Shown: positions 24,161 through 32,714, numbered from the stretch's first letter. The stretch: DNA of 64,000 bases from Modestobacter sp. DSM 44400 (GCF_900107175.1 NZ_FNOZ01000015.1:1-64000), one strand, 5' to 3'. Translations and numbers: made by a program. The notes: generated by a model from the sequence alone, not told the origin.

Positions 24161-26238
24161 TGGGCGGTCTCCTTCGTCAGCAGCAGGTTCCCGAACCGGT
24201 CGACGGTGGCCACGAAACCCGGGTGCACGGGGACGGTGGAGCCGAACTCCTCGATGATGGCCGGCCCGGCGACGACGTCACCGGCGCCCAGGTCGGGCCG
24301 CCAGTGCACCGGGGTGTCGACCCAGTCGTCGTCGAAGAACACCTGTCGGGTGCCCGTGACGGACCGGTTCACCCCGCCGTCCCGGGCGGCCAGCTCGACC
24401 AGGTCGGGACGGCGGATCGGCCCGATCCCGCTGACCCGGAGGTTGACCCACTCCACGGCCTGGCGGGGGTCGTCGGCGAAGTCGTAGCCGTAGAGCTGGG
24501 CGTGTGCGGCGTGGAACTCGGCGGCCACCGCGTCCAGGGCGGCGCGGTCGAGCGGCCCTCCGGCGACGGGCACCCGGACCTCGAAGGCCTGCCCGACGTA
24601 GCGCAGGTCGGCGGTGCGCTGCATCCGTTGCTCGTCGCGGGCGAAGCCCTCGCCGTCCAGCGCCTGGGCGGCCTGTTCCTCCAGCGTGGTGAACGCGGCC
24701 GTCACGGCGTCCGGCCCCAGGTCCGCGGCGCGGGTCACCATCGTCTGCACATAGTCATTGCGGACGTCGACGGTCAGCAGCCCGAAGGCGCTGACGTTGC
24801 CCGGGTTCGGCGGGACGAGGGTGCGCGGCAGCCCGAGGACGTCCATCAGCCGGCAGGCCAGCAGCGAGCCGGAGCCGCCGAACGTGGTGAGGGTGAAGTC
24901 GCGGACGTCGCGGCCGCGGGCGACGGTGACCTGGCGCAGCGCGTTGGCCTGGTTCCACGCGGAGATCTCCAGGATGCCGGTGGCCGCCTGCTCCGGGGAC
25001 AGACCCAGCGTCGTCCCGATGTGCTCGAGCCCGCCGCGGGCGGCGTCCACCGACAGCGGGATCTCCCCGCCGAGCAGGTGCGGGGGGATCCGGCCGAGGA
25101 CGACGTGGGCGTCGGTGACCGTCGGCTGGTCGCCGCCGGCCGGGTAGCACATCGGACCCGGCTCGGCGCCCGCCGACTTCGGCCCGACCTTGAGCGTGCC
25201 CTCGGGCGAGAGCCAGGCGATCGAACCGCCGCCGGCGCCCACCGTGACCACGTCGATCATCGGGATCTTGGAGGGGTAGTCGCCGACGCGGCCCTCGGTG
25301 GTCAGGGTGGGCTCGCCGTCGATGACCACGGTGACGTCGGTCGACGTGCCGCCGCCGTCGCAGGTGAGCACCCGGTCGAAGCCCGCCGTGCCGGCGATCA
25401 GGGCCGCGCCCAGGGCGCCGGCGGCCGGGCCGGAGAGCATCGTGGTGATCGGCTGGTGCACCACCTCGGACGCGCTGAGCACGCCGCCGTTGCTCTTCAT
25501 CACGTAGAACGGGACGCCGGGAGCCAGCTCGTCGAGGCGGCGGCGGATGTTGGTGACGTAGGCGCCCACCCGGGGCTTGACCGCGGCGTCGACCAGCGTG
25601 GTGACCGAGCGCTCGTACTCGCGGTACTCGCGAAGCACCTGGGAGCTGATCGACACGACGGCGCCCGGGTGTTCCACGTGGAGGACGTCGAGCATCTGCT
25701 GCTCGTGGCCGTCGTCGGCGTAGGCGTGCAGGAAGCAGACGCCGATCGTGGTGATGCCCGCGTCGCGGAAGAACCGGGCGGCCGCGGCGGCATCGTCCCG
25801 GTCGAACGGGCGGACTTCCGCGCCGGTGGGATCCAGCCGGCCGCGGACGGTGCGCACCAGGTCGGCCGGGACGATCCGCGGCGGCTTGACCCAGAAGTAG
25901 CTGTTGCCGTAGCCGTCGGGCACCGACTGGCGGGCTATTTCCAGCACCGACTCGTAGCCCTCGGTGGTGATGAAGCCGATCCGGTCGAGCGTGCCCTCGA
26001 GCAGCTGGTTGGTGGCCACCGTCGTCCCGTGGCTGACCGCGCTGACCGAGTCGCCGGACAACCCCAACTGGCCGAGCACCTTCTGCACGCCGACGATGAA
26101 GCCCTCAGCCGGGTCGCTGGGGGTCGAGGGGGTCTTCGTCGTCGACACCTGGCCGGTCTGCTCGTCGACGGCGACGACGTCGGTGAACGTGCCCCCGGTG
26201 TCGATCCCGATCCGTACCCGACGGGCCGGTGCGCTCAT
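24157..26238 (-). CDS. hyuA: Hydantoinase/oxoprolinase A subunit
   Basis: About 693 residues from ATG 26238. The N-terminal RVRIGIDTGGTFTDVVAVD is the phosphate-binding opening of the family, followed by VSHGTTVATNQLLEG, then VDAAVKPRVGAYV, MKSNGGVLSA, SGPAAGALGA, CDGGGTSTDVTVV, VGAGGGSIAWL and GPKSAGAEPGP. All are standard HyuA blocks, so the actin-like ATPase fold is complete. It is the first gene of a two-gene operon with hyuB. No hydantoin racemase or carbamoylase is nearby, so oxoproline- or ketone-type substrates stay possible. Confidence 0.9.
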   Translation of the reverse strand: MSAPARRVRIGIDTGGTFTDVVAVDEQTGQVSTTKTPSTPSDPAEGFIVGVQKVLGQLGLSGDSVSAVSHGTTVATNQLLEGTLDRIGFITTEGYESVLEIARQSVPDGYGNSYFWVKPPRIVPADLVRTVRGRLDPTGAEVRPFDRDDAAAAARFFRDAGITTIGVCFLHAYADDGHEQQMLDVLHVEHPGAVVSISSQVLREYREYERSVTTLVDAAVKPRVGAYVTNIRRRLDELAPGVPFYVMKSNGGVLSASEVVHQPITTMLSGPAAGALGAALIAGTAGFDRVLTCDGGGTSTDVTVVIDGEPTLTTEGRVGDYPSKIPMIDVVTVGAGGGSIAWLSPEGTLKVGPKSAGAEPGPMCYPAGGDQPTVTDAHVVLGRIPPHLLGGEIPLSVDAARGGLEHIGTTLGLSPEQAATGILEISAWNQANALRQVTVARGRDVRDFTLTTFGGSGSLLACRLMDVLGLPRTLVPPNPGNVSAFGLLTVDVRNDYVQTMVTRAADLGPDAVTAAFTTLEEQAAQALDGEGFARDEQRMQRTADLRYVGQAFEVRVPVAGGPLDRAALDAVAAEFHAAHAQLYGYDFADDPRQAVEWVNLRVSGIGPIRRPDLVELAARDGGVNRSVTGTRQVFFDDDWVDTPVHWRPDLGAGDVVAGPAIIEEFGSTVPVHPGFVATVDRFGNLLLTKETAQ

Positions 26239-26327
26239 GGCAGGAACCTTAACGCTGAGGTATCCCGGCCGGAAGATGCCGCTGACAGCCACGTGCGCAC
26301 CGCCCGCTGTTCCGGGACAGCGCCGGT

Positions 26328-26597
26328 TCAGTCGTCGCCGTGGCGACGCTTCTCCACGCGCACGAGCAGCTCGCCCAGCGAACCGATCAGCATGCCCAGG
26401 CTGCCGAAGACGAAAATCCAGATGGCCGGCAGCATCGTGCTCTTCCAGAAGAACAGGATGCTGCCCGCGAAGAACAGGCTGTTCCCGAGCAGGCCGATGC
26501 CCAGGTGGACCCAAGGGAAGTCGCGGAGCAGCGCGCCCAGTCGGCGGCTTCCGTGCGGGTTGCCGGTGCTGGAGTGATGGTGGGTCGTAGCAGCCAT
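26328..26597 (-). CDS. YrhK-domain small membrane protein
   Basis: About 89 residues from ATG 26597; a GTG three codons earlier is also possible. Two hydrophobic segments, LGIGLLGNSLFFAGSILFFW and MLPAIWIFVFGSLGMLIGS, match the YrhK-like two-helix domain with its GN-x-LFFxGS signature. The C-terminus is basic (LLVRVEKRRHGDD). The function of the domain is unknown. It lies 89 bases upstream of hyuA and may be in the same transcription direction by chance. Confidence 0.65.
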   Translation of the reverse strand: MAATTHHHSSTGNPHGSRRLGALLRDFPWVHLGIGLLGNSLFFAGSILFFWKSTMLPAIWIFVFGSLGMLIGSLGELLVRVEKRRHGDD

Positions 26598-26720
26598 CCC
26601 TGGCACCTACCCATGGTCGCCGGTGCATGCGCACGCAGGTTGATCCGCCTGGTGCAGGGGCAGGCCCCCGGGCGCAGACTCGAGGTCGGGTTCGATCCGT
26701 CCCGTCCGAGGAGGTTCTGG

Positions 26721-27092
26721 GTGCCCGACCGCCCGCAGATGACGTTGACCAGCACCGTGCTCGGCTGCCCCGACCCGCGGACGCTGGCCAGGTTCTACGC
26801 GGCGCTGCTGGACTGGCCGATCGCCACCGACGAGCCGGAGTGGGTCACGTTGCGACCGGGCGGCCCGGGGCTGTCCTTCCAGCTCGAGACCGACCACGTG
26901 CCGCCGTCCTGGCCGGCCGGGCCGGACGAGCAGCAGATGCAGCTGCACCTGGACGTGCGAGTCGACGACCTGGCGGCGGCCGTCGAGTACGCGGTGTCCC
27001 TCGGCGCCCGGCCCGCGGAGTTCCAGCCTCAGGACGGCGTCCGGGTCATGCTGGACCCGGCCGGGCACCCGTTCTGCCTGTTCGCCGGCTGA
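26721..27092 (+). CDS. VOC (glyoxalase/bleomycin-resistance) family protein
   Basis: About 123 residues from GTG 26721, chosen because GAGGAGG lies six bases upstream; a later ATG (26739) is possible. The fold begins TLTSTVLGCPDPRTLARFYAALLDWPI, followed by LSFQLETDHVPPSWP, LHLDVRVDDLAAAVEYAVSLGA, and a final VMLDPAGHPFCLF. This is the beta-alpha-beta-beta-beta pattern of VOC proteins with a terminal metal-ligand-like GHPFCL. Members bind or isomerise small molecules. The substrate is unknown. Confidence 0.8.
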   Translation: MPDRPQMTLTSTVLGCPDPRTLARFYAALLDWPIATDEPEWVTLRPGGPGLSFQLETDHVPPSWPAGPDEQQMQLHLDVRVDDLAAAVEYAVSLGARPAEFQPQDGVRVMLDPAGHPFCLFAG

Positions 27093-27095
27093 CCG

Positions 27096-27447
27096 CCGCC
27101 CCCGATCTCCGGCCGCCGTGGTGGCCGTGGTCCGACACCGCCGGGTGGCGGCGGGCCGACATGGGGCGCTCAACGGGCACAGCAACGCCCGCGGGTGCTC
27201 GCGATCATGCGCACGATGTCCCTGGGCGGGGCGTCCGGCGGCGTCCGGCTGCTCTCGCCGGAGACGATCGACCTGGTGTTCCAGCCGCAGTCCGAGGGTG
27301 TCGACCTGGTGCTCGGCGTCCCGTTCCGGTTCGGCAGCGGGTACGCGCTGGACGATCAGTTACATGATGAACCGGATGGCGCCCGGAATCATCGGCTCGG
27401 ACCGCAGTCAGGCCTACGTCGAGGCGGTCCACGCCGCGCTCGACTGA
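27096..27447 (+). pseudogene. Serine beta-lactamase/esterase-like remnant
   Basis: Pieces of a class C beta-lactamase-like (EstB type) hydrolase lie in three frames. DTAGWRRADMG is followed by a frame change to ALNGHSNAR. Another change leads to VLAIMRTMSLGGASGGVRLLSPETIDLVFQ and GVDLVLGVPFRFGSGYALD. A large segment that should carry the WGGWGGS-like triad region is then absent, and the last piece is YMMNRMAPGIIGSDRS ... AALD. The N-terminal SxxK half is also missing. It begins right after the VOC gene stop, so no functional start remains. Confidence 0.7.
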
Positions 27448-27460
27448 AGGCCCAGTCAGC

Positions 27461-27910
27461 GTGCTGGGCCAGGGGTGGCGCTGGCGGGGTGCTCCGCGGG
27501 GCGTGCGGGCGGCCGCCGGAGCCGTTGTCGTCGTATTCGGCTACGGGACCGTCGTCCACATCGGCCAGGTGGCCGGTCTCGGCGCGCCCGCGGGGCCGTT
27601 GCCGGCCTGGCTGTCGGCGTTCTTCGCCTCGCTGGTGCTGCTCGATCCGCTCGTCGCGGTCCCGGTGACGCGGCGACTGCGAGCCGGCGTCGTGCTCGGC
27701 GCGGTCGTGCTCAGCGCGGTCGTCCTGGCCGCGGACGCCATGGCGAACGCGTGGGCGAGCTACGTCCTGGACGCAGCCGGCGTGGTGACGGCCGGCCGCG
27801 TAGGGCAGGGGATCGTCACCGTGCTCGCCGTGGCGCTGCTGACCGTCGTCCCGACCCTGTGGCGCTGGTCGGAGGGCCGGGGTACGGCCGGGCGGCGGCC
27901 GGTCGGATGA
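27461..27910 (+). CDS. Four-helix membrane protein of unknown family
   Basis: A 149-residue ORF from GTG 27461. Hydrophobic segments: VRAAAGAVVVVFGYGTVVHIGQV, AWLSAFFASLVLLDPLVAVPV, AGVVLGAVVLSAVVLAADAMA and IVTVLAVALLTVVPTLW, separated by short charged loops. This fits four transmembrane helices. No enzyme or transporter signature is visible. It starts 13 bases after the hydrolase remnant and ends 14 bases before the convergent EAL gene. Confidence 0.6.
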   Translation: MLGQGWRWRGAPRGVRAAAGAVVVVFGYGTVVHIGQVAGLGAPAGPLPAWLSAFFASLVLLDPLVAVPVTRRLRAGVVLGAVVLSAVVLAADAMANAWASYVLDAAGVVTAGRVGQGIVTVLAVALLTVVPTLWRWSEGRGTAGRRPVG

Positions 27911-27923
27911 CCGGACCGGTCCG

Positions 27924-29135
27924 TCATACGAGGTGCAACTCCTCGGCCGGCACCCGCGGGCGCGGCACCGCGGCGAGCAGGTCGGGGGCGCCGGGGCTGC
28001 CGTGGTACCAGCCCTGCCCGTAGTCGACGCCGAGCGTGCGCAGGACGGCGGCCTCCTCGGCGGTCTCGACGCCCTCGGCCACCACCCGGGCGCGGCAGCC
28101 CCGGCCGAACTCGACCAGCGACCGGACCAGGGTGGTCAGCACCGGGTCGGTGTCGAGCCCGCTGACGATGCTGCGGTCGATCTTGATCACGTCGGGGGAG
28201 GTGACCACGATGTGCCGCAGCGAGGAGAAGCCGGCGCCGACGTCGTCGATCGCCAGCCGCATGCCGGCCGCCCGGAGTGGCGCCAGCACGTCGTTCAGCG
28301 CGACGTAGTCCTCGACCTGGTCGTGCTCGGACAGCTCCAGCAGGACGCGGTCCAGCGCCAGCCGGGAGAGCAGCTCGGCGCACTCTGGGCGCAGCAGCGT
28401 GGCTGGGGAGACGTTCATCGCCACGTACCCGTCCACCCGGGACAGGTGTTCGGCGGCGCGTTCGAGGGCGAGGAGCTCCAGTTCGTGCCCGCGGCCGATG
28501 CTGTGCGCCTCGGCGAAGCAGACGTCCGGCGCCTTGCCCCACTCCGCGGGGAAGCGGCTGAGCGCCTCGGCGCCGAGGCGCGACCCGGTGGCCAGCTCGA
28601 CGATCGGTTGCAGCACGACCACCGGCCCACCCACGGCGATCACCGGCTCCAGTCGGTCCTCGATCTCCTTGCGCAGTGCCCGCGACCGCACCTCGGGCTC
28701 GATGATGACCGCCGCGGCCGAGGCCAGGACGTCCATCAGCGACTTGTCCCGCTCGGTGAGGTCCTTGTCGGTGGTCAGCCCGGCCGCGCAGAAGGTGCCG
28801 TAGAGCTCGCCGTTGGACAGCCGCACCGGAACCGAGACGTAGCTGCGCAGCCGCGGCATCTTGGCCGCGGGCAGCTCCATCGCCGCGGGGAAGGCCTTGA
28901 GGTCCGGGATGACCGGCGGCAGCTTCTTGTCCAGGACGACCTGGCAGAGCGTCTGGTCCTGCTGCTGCTGGTGGCCCTCCTGGAAGAGGAACGGAATGTT
29001 GGTCTCGACGACCTCCAGGTGCTGGGTGGTTCCGTCGAGCCGGCTGAGGAACGCCACGCTCAGGTGCAGCGACTTCTTCGCCGTCTGCAGCAGCTCGGCG
29101 ATCTGCTGCTCGGCGTCCGTGCGCTTCTTGCCCAT
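27924..29135 (-). CDS. GAF-EAL cyclic-di-GMP phosphodiesterase
   Basis: A 403-residue cytoplasmic protein. Residues ~10-145 form a GAF domain (LHLSVAFLSRLDG, YVSVPVRLSNGELYGTFCAAGL). Residues ~160-395 are an EAL domain with all catalytic landmarks: AEALSRF (E190-A-L), MNVSP, LELSE, IDDVGAGFSSL, VIKIDRS, VAEGVET and YGQGWYHG. Because the metal-binding and catalytic residues are kept, it should hydrolyse c-di-GMP to pGpG, gated by ligand binding in the GAF domain. No GGDEF partner is fused; a separate PAS-GGDEF protein is encoded at 54,977. Confidence 0.92.
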   Translation of the reverse strand: MGKKRTDAEQQIAELLQTAKKSLHLSVAFLSRLDGTTQHLEVVETNIPFLFQEGHQQQQDQTLCQVVLDKKLPPVIPDLKAFPAAMELPAAKMPRLRSYVSVPVRLSNGELYGTFCAAGLTTDKDLTERDKSLMDVLASAAAVIIEPEVRSRALRKEIEDRLEPVIAVGGPVVVLQPIVELATGSRLGAEALSRFPAEWGKAPDVCFAEAHSIGRGHELELLALERAAEHLSRVDGYVAMNVSPATLLRPECAELLSRLALDRVLLELSEHDQVEDYVALNDVLAPLRAAGMRLAIDDVGAGFSSLRHIVVTSPDVIKIDRSIVSGLDTDPVLTTLVRSLVEFGRGCRARVVAEGVETAEEAAVLRTLGVDYGQGWYHGSPGAPDLLAAVPRPRVPAEELHLV

Positions 29136-29378
29136 GTCGTCCCCTCACCTGGTGGTCTGCCCTCGTCATCGACCGGGCAGGGCACCGACTGAAGTTCCCG
29201 GCCGGCGGATTCCGTGCGGCACACCCGGATGGGGGGACGCGGAAGCGTTGATGTGGCCGCTGTGTCAGATGGGGGAGGCTGGGACGGTCGATGCACGGTC
29301 ATGGCTGTTTCGTGACGTTCGTGCGTCGGTTGCCGTCTCGGGCGTGCCGTCTCCCGCGCCGCAGGAGAGTCTGGGGGG

Positions 29379-30992
29379 ATGCGTGCGGGTGGGATGAGCG
29401 GCGGAGCGGCACCGGTGGAACCGCAGCAGCGCCGGGACGAGGACGTGGGGCACCGGATTCCGGCTGGGCGGGCAGCGCTGTCCGGGCTGGTGGCCACCGC
29501 CGCGGCGCTCGGGGTGGTCGAGCTGCTCGCCGGCGCACTGGGCGGCGTGCAGTCGCTGGTCATCTCGGTGGGGGACGCCGCCATCGACAGCGTCCCCGGC
29601 TGGCTCGAGCGCGCGGCCATCGCCGCACTCGGCACCCACGACAAGCCGGTGTTGCTCACCGTGGTCGTGCTGGTCTGCGCGCTGCTGGGCGCCGGGCTCG
29701 GGCTCCTGGCCCGCCGCCGGTTCGCGATCGCTGCGACGGGGTTCGTCCTGTTCGCCGGACTCGGCGTCGCCGCGGCGCTGGCCGATCCGCGCGGCTCGGC
29801 CCTCGGCACGGTGCTCGTCGGGCTACTGGGCGCCGCGGTGGGCGTCGTCCTGCTGCACCGCCTGTTGGCCGAGGCGCGCGTCCCCGAGCCGGGTGCCGGC
29901 GGGCAGCAGGAGGGCGTCGCGTCCGAGACCGACCGCAGGCGATTCCTCCTGGTGGCGGCAGGTGTGACCGCGCTGGCGGTGGCCGGTGGCGTCGGTGGAT
30001 GGCTGCTGACCGGGCGGGAGCGGCTGGGCGAGCTCCGCGCGGCCATCCGGCTTCCCGTGCCGTTCCGGCAGGCTGGGCCGGTTTCGCCGGGCGCCGACCT
30101 GGAGATCCCCGGTCTGACGCCGCTGTTCGTGCCGAACAAGGAGTTCTATCGGATCGATACCGCGCTGCGGGTGCCGATCGTCGACCCGACCACCTGGCAC
30201 CTGGAAATCCGGGGGCGGGTGGACAACCCGTTCACGCTGACCTACGGCGAGTTGATGGCCATGCCGCAGATCGAGGCTGACATCACGCTGTCCTGCGTAT
30301 CCAACGAGGTCGGCGGGGACCTGGTCGGCAACGCGCGCTGGCAGGGCGTGCCGCTGCGCCCGCTACTGGAACGAGCGGGGCTGCAGGACGGAGCGACGCA
30401 GCTGCTCGGCCGGTCGGTCGACGGGTTCACCGCCGGCTTCCCGACCATCACCGCGCTGGACCTCGAGGAGGCCATGGTGGCGGTCGCGATGAACGGCGAG
30501 CCGCTGCCGGCCGAGCACGGCTTCCCGGCGCGGCTGGTCGTCCCCGGCTTGTACGGCTACGTTTCGGCGACCAAGTGGCTCTCGGCGATCGAACTCACCG
30601 ACTGGGACGTCGACGGCTACTGGATCCCGCGGGGCTGGGCCAAGGAGGGCCCGATCAAGACGTCGTCCCGGATCGACGTCCCCGCGCCGGGCTCGCGCGT
30701 TGCCGCCGGACGGCGCCCGATCGCCGGGGTCGCCTGGGCGCCCACCCGCGGTATCGAGGGCGTGGAGGTGCGCGTCGACGACGGGCTATGGCAGCAGGCC
30801 GAGCTGGCCGAGCGGCTCGACGTCGACTGCTGGCGTCAGTGGTACCTGCCCTGGGACGCGACGCCGGGCCGGCACGTCATCGCGGCCCGGGCCACCGACG
30901 GCCTCGGCGAGGTGCAGACCGACGAGCGGACGCCGGTCGCGCCCGACGGCGCATCGGGCTACCCGGTCATCGAGGTCGTCGTCGAGGGTTGA
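29379..30992 (+). CDS. Membrane-anchored molybdopterin oxidoreductase (sulfite-oxidase fold)
   Basis: A 537-residue protein. The N-terminal ~200 residues have about five hydrophobic segments (e.g. LSGLVATAAALGVVELLAG, PVLLTVVVLVCALLGAGLGLLA, RFLLVAAGVTALAVAGGV). The C-terminal domain is a molybdopterin-binding fold with ITLSCVSNEVGGDLVGNARWQGVPLRPLL, whose single Cys coordinates Mo in this fold. DGFTAGFP and a Moco dimerisation-like domain (RIDVPAPGSRVAAGRRPIAGVAWAP) follow. Substrate could be sulfite or an organic oxide; the family is diverse. The start ATG follows AGGAGAG by eight bases. Confidence 0.88.
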   Translation: MRAGGMSGGAAPVEPQQRRDEDVGHRIPAGRAALSGLVATAAALGVVELLAGALGGVQSLVISVGDAAIDSVPGWLERAAIAALGTHDKPVLLTVVVLVCALLGAGLGLLARRRFAIAATGFVLFAGLGVAAALADPRGSALGTVLVGLLGAAVGVVLLHRLLAEARVPEPGAGGQQEGVASETDRRRFLLVAAGVTALAVAGGVGGWLLTGRERLGELRAAIRLPVPFRQAGPVSPGADLEIPGLTPLFVPNKEFYRIDTALRVPIVDPTTWHLEIRGRVDNPFTLTYGELMAMPQIEADITLSCVSNEVGGDLVGNARWQGVPLRPLLERAGLQDGATQLLGRSVDGFTAGFPTITALDLEEAMVAVAMNGEPLPAEHGFPARLVVPGLYGYVSATKWLSAIELTDWDVDGYWIPRGWAKEGPIKTSSRIDVPAPGSRVAAGRRPIAGVAWAPTRGIEGVEVRVDDGLWQQAELAERLDVDCWRQWYLPWDATPGRHVIAARATDGLGEVQTDERTPVAPDGASGYPVIEVVVEG

Positions 30993-31044
30993 GCCTCGGG
31001 AGGACCGCGGCACTCGGCCGGGACCGGTCCGTCCCCACCGACAG

Positions 31045-31097
31045 CACAGCGCCCCCGGGCCCCCCGTCGGAGAGAACGGGGGGCTGAGGGCGCTGTG
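31045..31097. terminator. Strong bidirectional hairpin between convergent genes
   Basis: Outer arms cacagcgccc (31045-31054) and gggcgctgtg (31088-31097) pair perfectly over 10 bp. Inner arms ccccccgt (31060-31067) and acgggggg (31076-31083) pair perfectly over 8 bp. A small asymmetric internal loop separates them and the apical loop has 8 bases. It lies between the molybdopterin gene and the convergent gene at 31116, without a T-tract. Confidence 0.75.
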
Positions 31098-31115
31098 TTC
31101 AGCCCTGCTCCGGAA

Positions 31116-31739
31116 TCACTGCGCGAGGGTGATGTCCGTGGCCTGGACGTAGGAGTCGCCGGCCTCCAGCTGCTGCGCGGGGTCGTAGAGCTGCAGATCG
31201 GCGAGAAACTCCTCGTCGATCTGCTGGAGGGTCCCGGTGAAGCTCACGCGGTCACCCGTCTCCACCTCGAAAGGGGACTCGGGGTCATCGCTGCCGGCGA
31301 ACGGCTGCAGCCGCACCATGATCGTCTGCCCGGCCTCCGGGCCGACGAAGAACGCCTCGTCGGCGACGACTGCCTGGACCTGCACGGTGTTGGCCTCGAC
31401 CGGTTCCCCGACGCTCGTGGTCAGATCGACGTTCGGCGTGAGCACGTCGAGGTCCCCGACCATGATGACGCCCAGGCCGGCCATCGTCGGAACGGCCGGG
31501 GACGTCGTCGCTGCGGCGTCGGTGGAGTCGGCCCCCTCCACGTCCTCGGTGGCGCCGGTGGTCTCCTCGATCGCGGTCTCCGCGCCGGGGTCAAGATTCG
31601 GATCCTCGTCGCCGGTGAATTCTGCGATGATCCACCAGAGGACCAGCGCGGCGATCAGCGCGGCCAGCAGCAGCCATGGCCACAGGGGCCGCTTCTTCGT
31701 CGCGGCCACGGTGGCGCCGGTTGTTCGCGGTTCGGTCAT
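31116..31739 (-). CDS. Single-pass membrane-anchored extracytoplasmic protein
   Basis: A 207-residue protein. After a basic N-terminus (ATKKRPLWPW), residues ~20-40 form one hydrophobic helix (LLLAALIAALVLWWIIA). A Glu/Thr-rich linker (~43-80) follows, then a folded domain of about 120 residues with VIMVGDLDVLTP, VQVQAVVADEAFFVGPEAG and VRLQPFAG. The topology is N-in, with the domain outside. The domain is beta-rich and acidic, resembling OB-like or lipoprotein-type domains only in general character. No family recognised. Confidence 0.65.
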   Translation of the reverse strand: MTEPRTTGATVAATKKRPLWPWLLLAALIAALVLWWIIAEFTGDEDPNLDPGAETAIEETTGATEDVEGADSTDAAATTSPAVPTMAGLGVIMVGDLDVLTPNVDLTTSVGEPVEANTVQVQAVVADEAFFVGPEAGQTIMVRLQPFAGSDDPESPFEVETGDRVSFTGTLQQIDEEFLADLQLYDPAQQLEAGDSYVQATDITLAQ

Positions 31740-32225
31740 CGGAAGGTGTCCTCGGGGTCGGTGACGTTGTGCTCCCCTGCGGTGCCCGGCTGGGCCGCGA
31801 TGCCCGCATCCGGCGGCCGAACGTCATGGGATCGACACACGCCACTCGACCGAGCGGAGCGCTGGTCCGCTCGCTGGACCATCCCGCCGGGGTCCTCGGG
31901 CGCGCCGGATCGCACCTTCCCGACCACGGAGAGGAACTGGGCCGCAGCTCGAAGAAGGCGACCAGCGGAAGGGTGTTGATTCGGACGGGCCGGCGCTGAA
32001 GCCGGTCCCGCACGTCACGCGGACCGACCGCGGCTCCGCGCCGCTTCGGCGTCCGTGCCGCCCTCGGCCTGCTGGCCGTCCTGGTCGGGGGGGTGCCCTT
32101 CCTCGTCCTGTGGCTGCTCGTCCAGGATGGTCGCCGCTGGCGTCCCTCGCCGGGGGGTCCCGGACAGGTGCTGGGCGGCCAGGTCGCCCGCGCGGGAGGC
32201 CCTGAAGATGGTCGGGGGGCCGGTA
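31740..32225. other. Region without intact gene
   Basis: There is no convincing start-to-stop ORF between the membrane-anchored gene and the MarR gene. From 31740 to about 32030 I see only short out-of-frame ORFs with no recognisable content. The 3' part holds a probable phosphatase remnant, listed separately. Confidence 0.45.
32030..32215 (+). pseudogene. PAP2-type phosphatase N-terminal remnant (tentative)
   Basis: One frame reads RFGVRAALGLLAVLVGGVPFLVLWLLVQDG, a hydrophobic segment like the first helix of PAP2-family phosphatases. After one base of frame change it continues as WSPLASL, the family's usual next motif. The rest of the enzyme (phosphatase motifs C1-C3) is absent and the frame ends at TAG/TGA noise before 32226. 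No start codon is identifiable. Confidence 0.35.
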
Positions 32226-32642
32226 TCAGTCGCTGATGACCCGCAGGATCCGCCCCAGCTCGGCGCGGTCGGCGGTGGACAACCGGGCGAACAGCTCGTG
32301 CGAGTCGGCCGCCCGGGCAGCGTCCACCTCGCCCTGCACCCGCCGGCCGGCCACGGTGGGCGTGAGCACGACCGCCCGCCGGTCGCCGGGGACGGGGACC
32401 CGTTCCACCAAGCCCCGCTCCTGCAGGCCGTCGGCCACCTCGGTCGCCGACCGTGGTGCGATCCGCAGCGCCCCGGCCAGGTCCGACACCCGGACGCCGT
32501 CCTGCCCGCACACCACCCGCAGCGCGCGGGCCTGGTGCGGTGATAGGTCCCACGGCGCGAGCGCCTCGCGCCACCGACGGCGCTGGGTGCGCGCGAGCCG
32601 CATCACCAGGTCGCCGAGCGCGGCCGTCCCGTCGTCCACCAC
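32226..32642 (-). CDS. MarR-family transcriptional regulator
   Basis: A 138-residue winged-helix protein from GTG 32642. DLSPHQARALRVVCGQDGVRVSDLAGALRIAPRSATEVADGLQERGLVERVPVPGDRRAVVLTPTVAGR contains the HTH, with the recognition helix in RSATEVADGLQERG, and the wing at PGDRRAVV. It is divergent from the ABC exporter gene, and a clear palindrome lies between their starts. Such MarR/ABC-exporter pairs usually regulate drug or metabolite efflux in response to ligand binding; the ligand here is unknown. Confidence 0.9.
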   Translation of the reverse strand: MVDDGTAALGDLVMRLARTQRRRWREALAPWDLSPHQARALRVVCGQDGVRVSDLAGALRIAPRSATEVADGLQERGLVERVPVPGDRRAVVLTPTVAGRRVQGEVDAARAADSHELFARLSTADRAELGRILRVISD

Positions 32643-32667
32643 CCGGGAATCGTAACGGCACCTCTGC

Positions 32668-32693
32668 GGTTACCGCATCGTGAGGTAACCTCA
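32668..32693. promoter_or_regulatory. MarR operator candidate between divergent genes
   Basis: ggttacc (32668-32674) is the exact reverse complement of ggtaacc (32684-32690). The second half also forms TGAGGT-A-ACCTCA (32681-32693) with perfect 6-base arms. It sits 26-51 bases upstream of the MarR start and 22-47 bases upstream of the exporter start, so one site could repress both. Confidence 0.6.
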
Positions 32694-32714
32694 GTAATCT
32701 CGGATCGAAAGGGG

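Noticed and set aside
26685-26720. T-arm-like sequence gggttcgatccgtcc, possible tRNA 3' part
   Set aside because: No pairing acceptor arm, D-arm or anticodon arm can be drawn upstream; it lies in the leader of the VOC gene.
27907-27927. Palindromic atgaccggaccggtccgtcat between convergent stops
   Set aside because: Bulged, loop-free and without T-tract; much of it is fixed by the two stop-codon regions, so a terminator role is not supported.
31740-32030. Short ORFs in the gap upstream of the MarR gene
   Set aside because: No ribosome sites, no conserved motifs, and frames overlap without one standing out.
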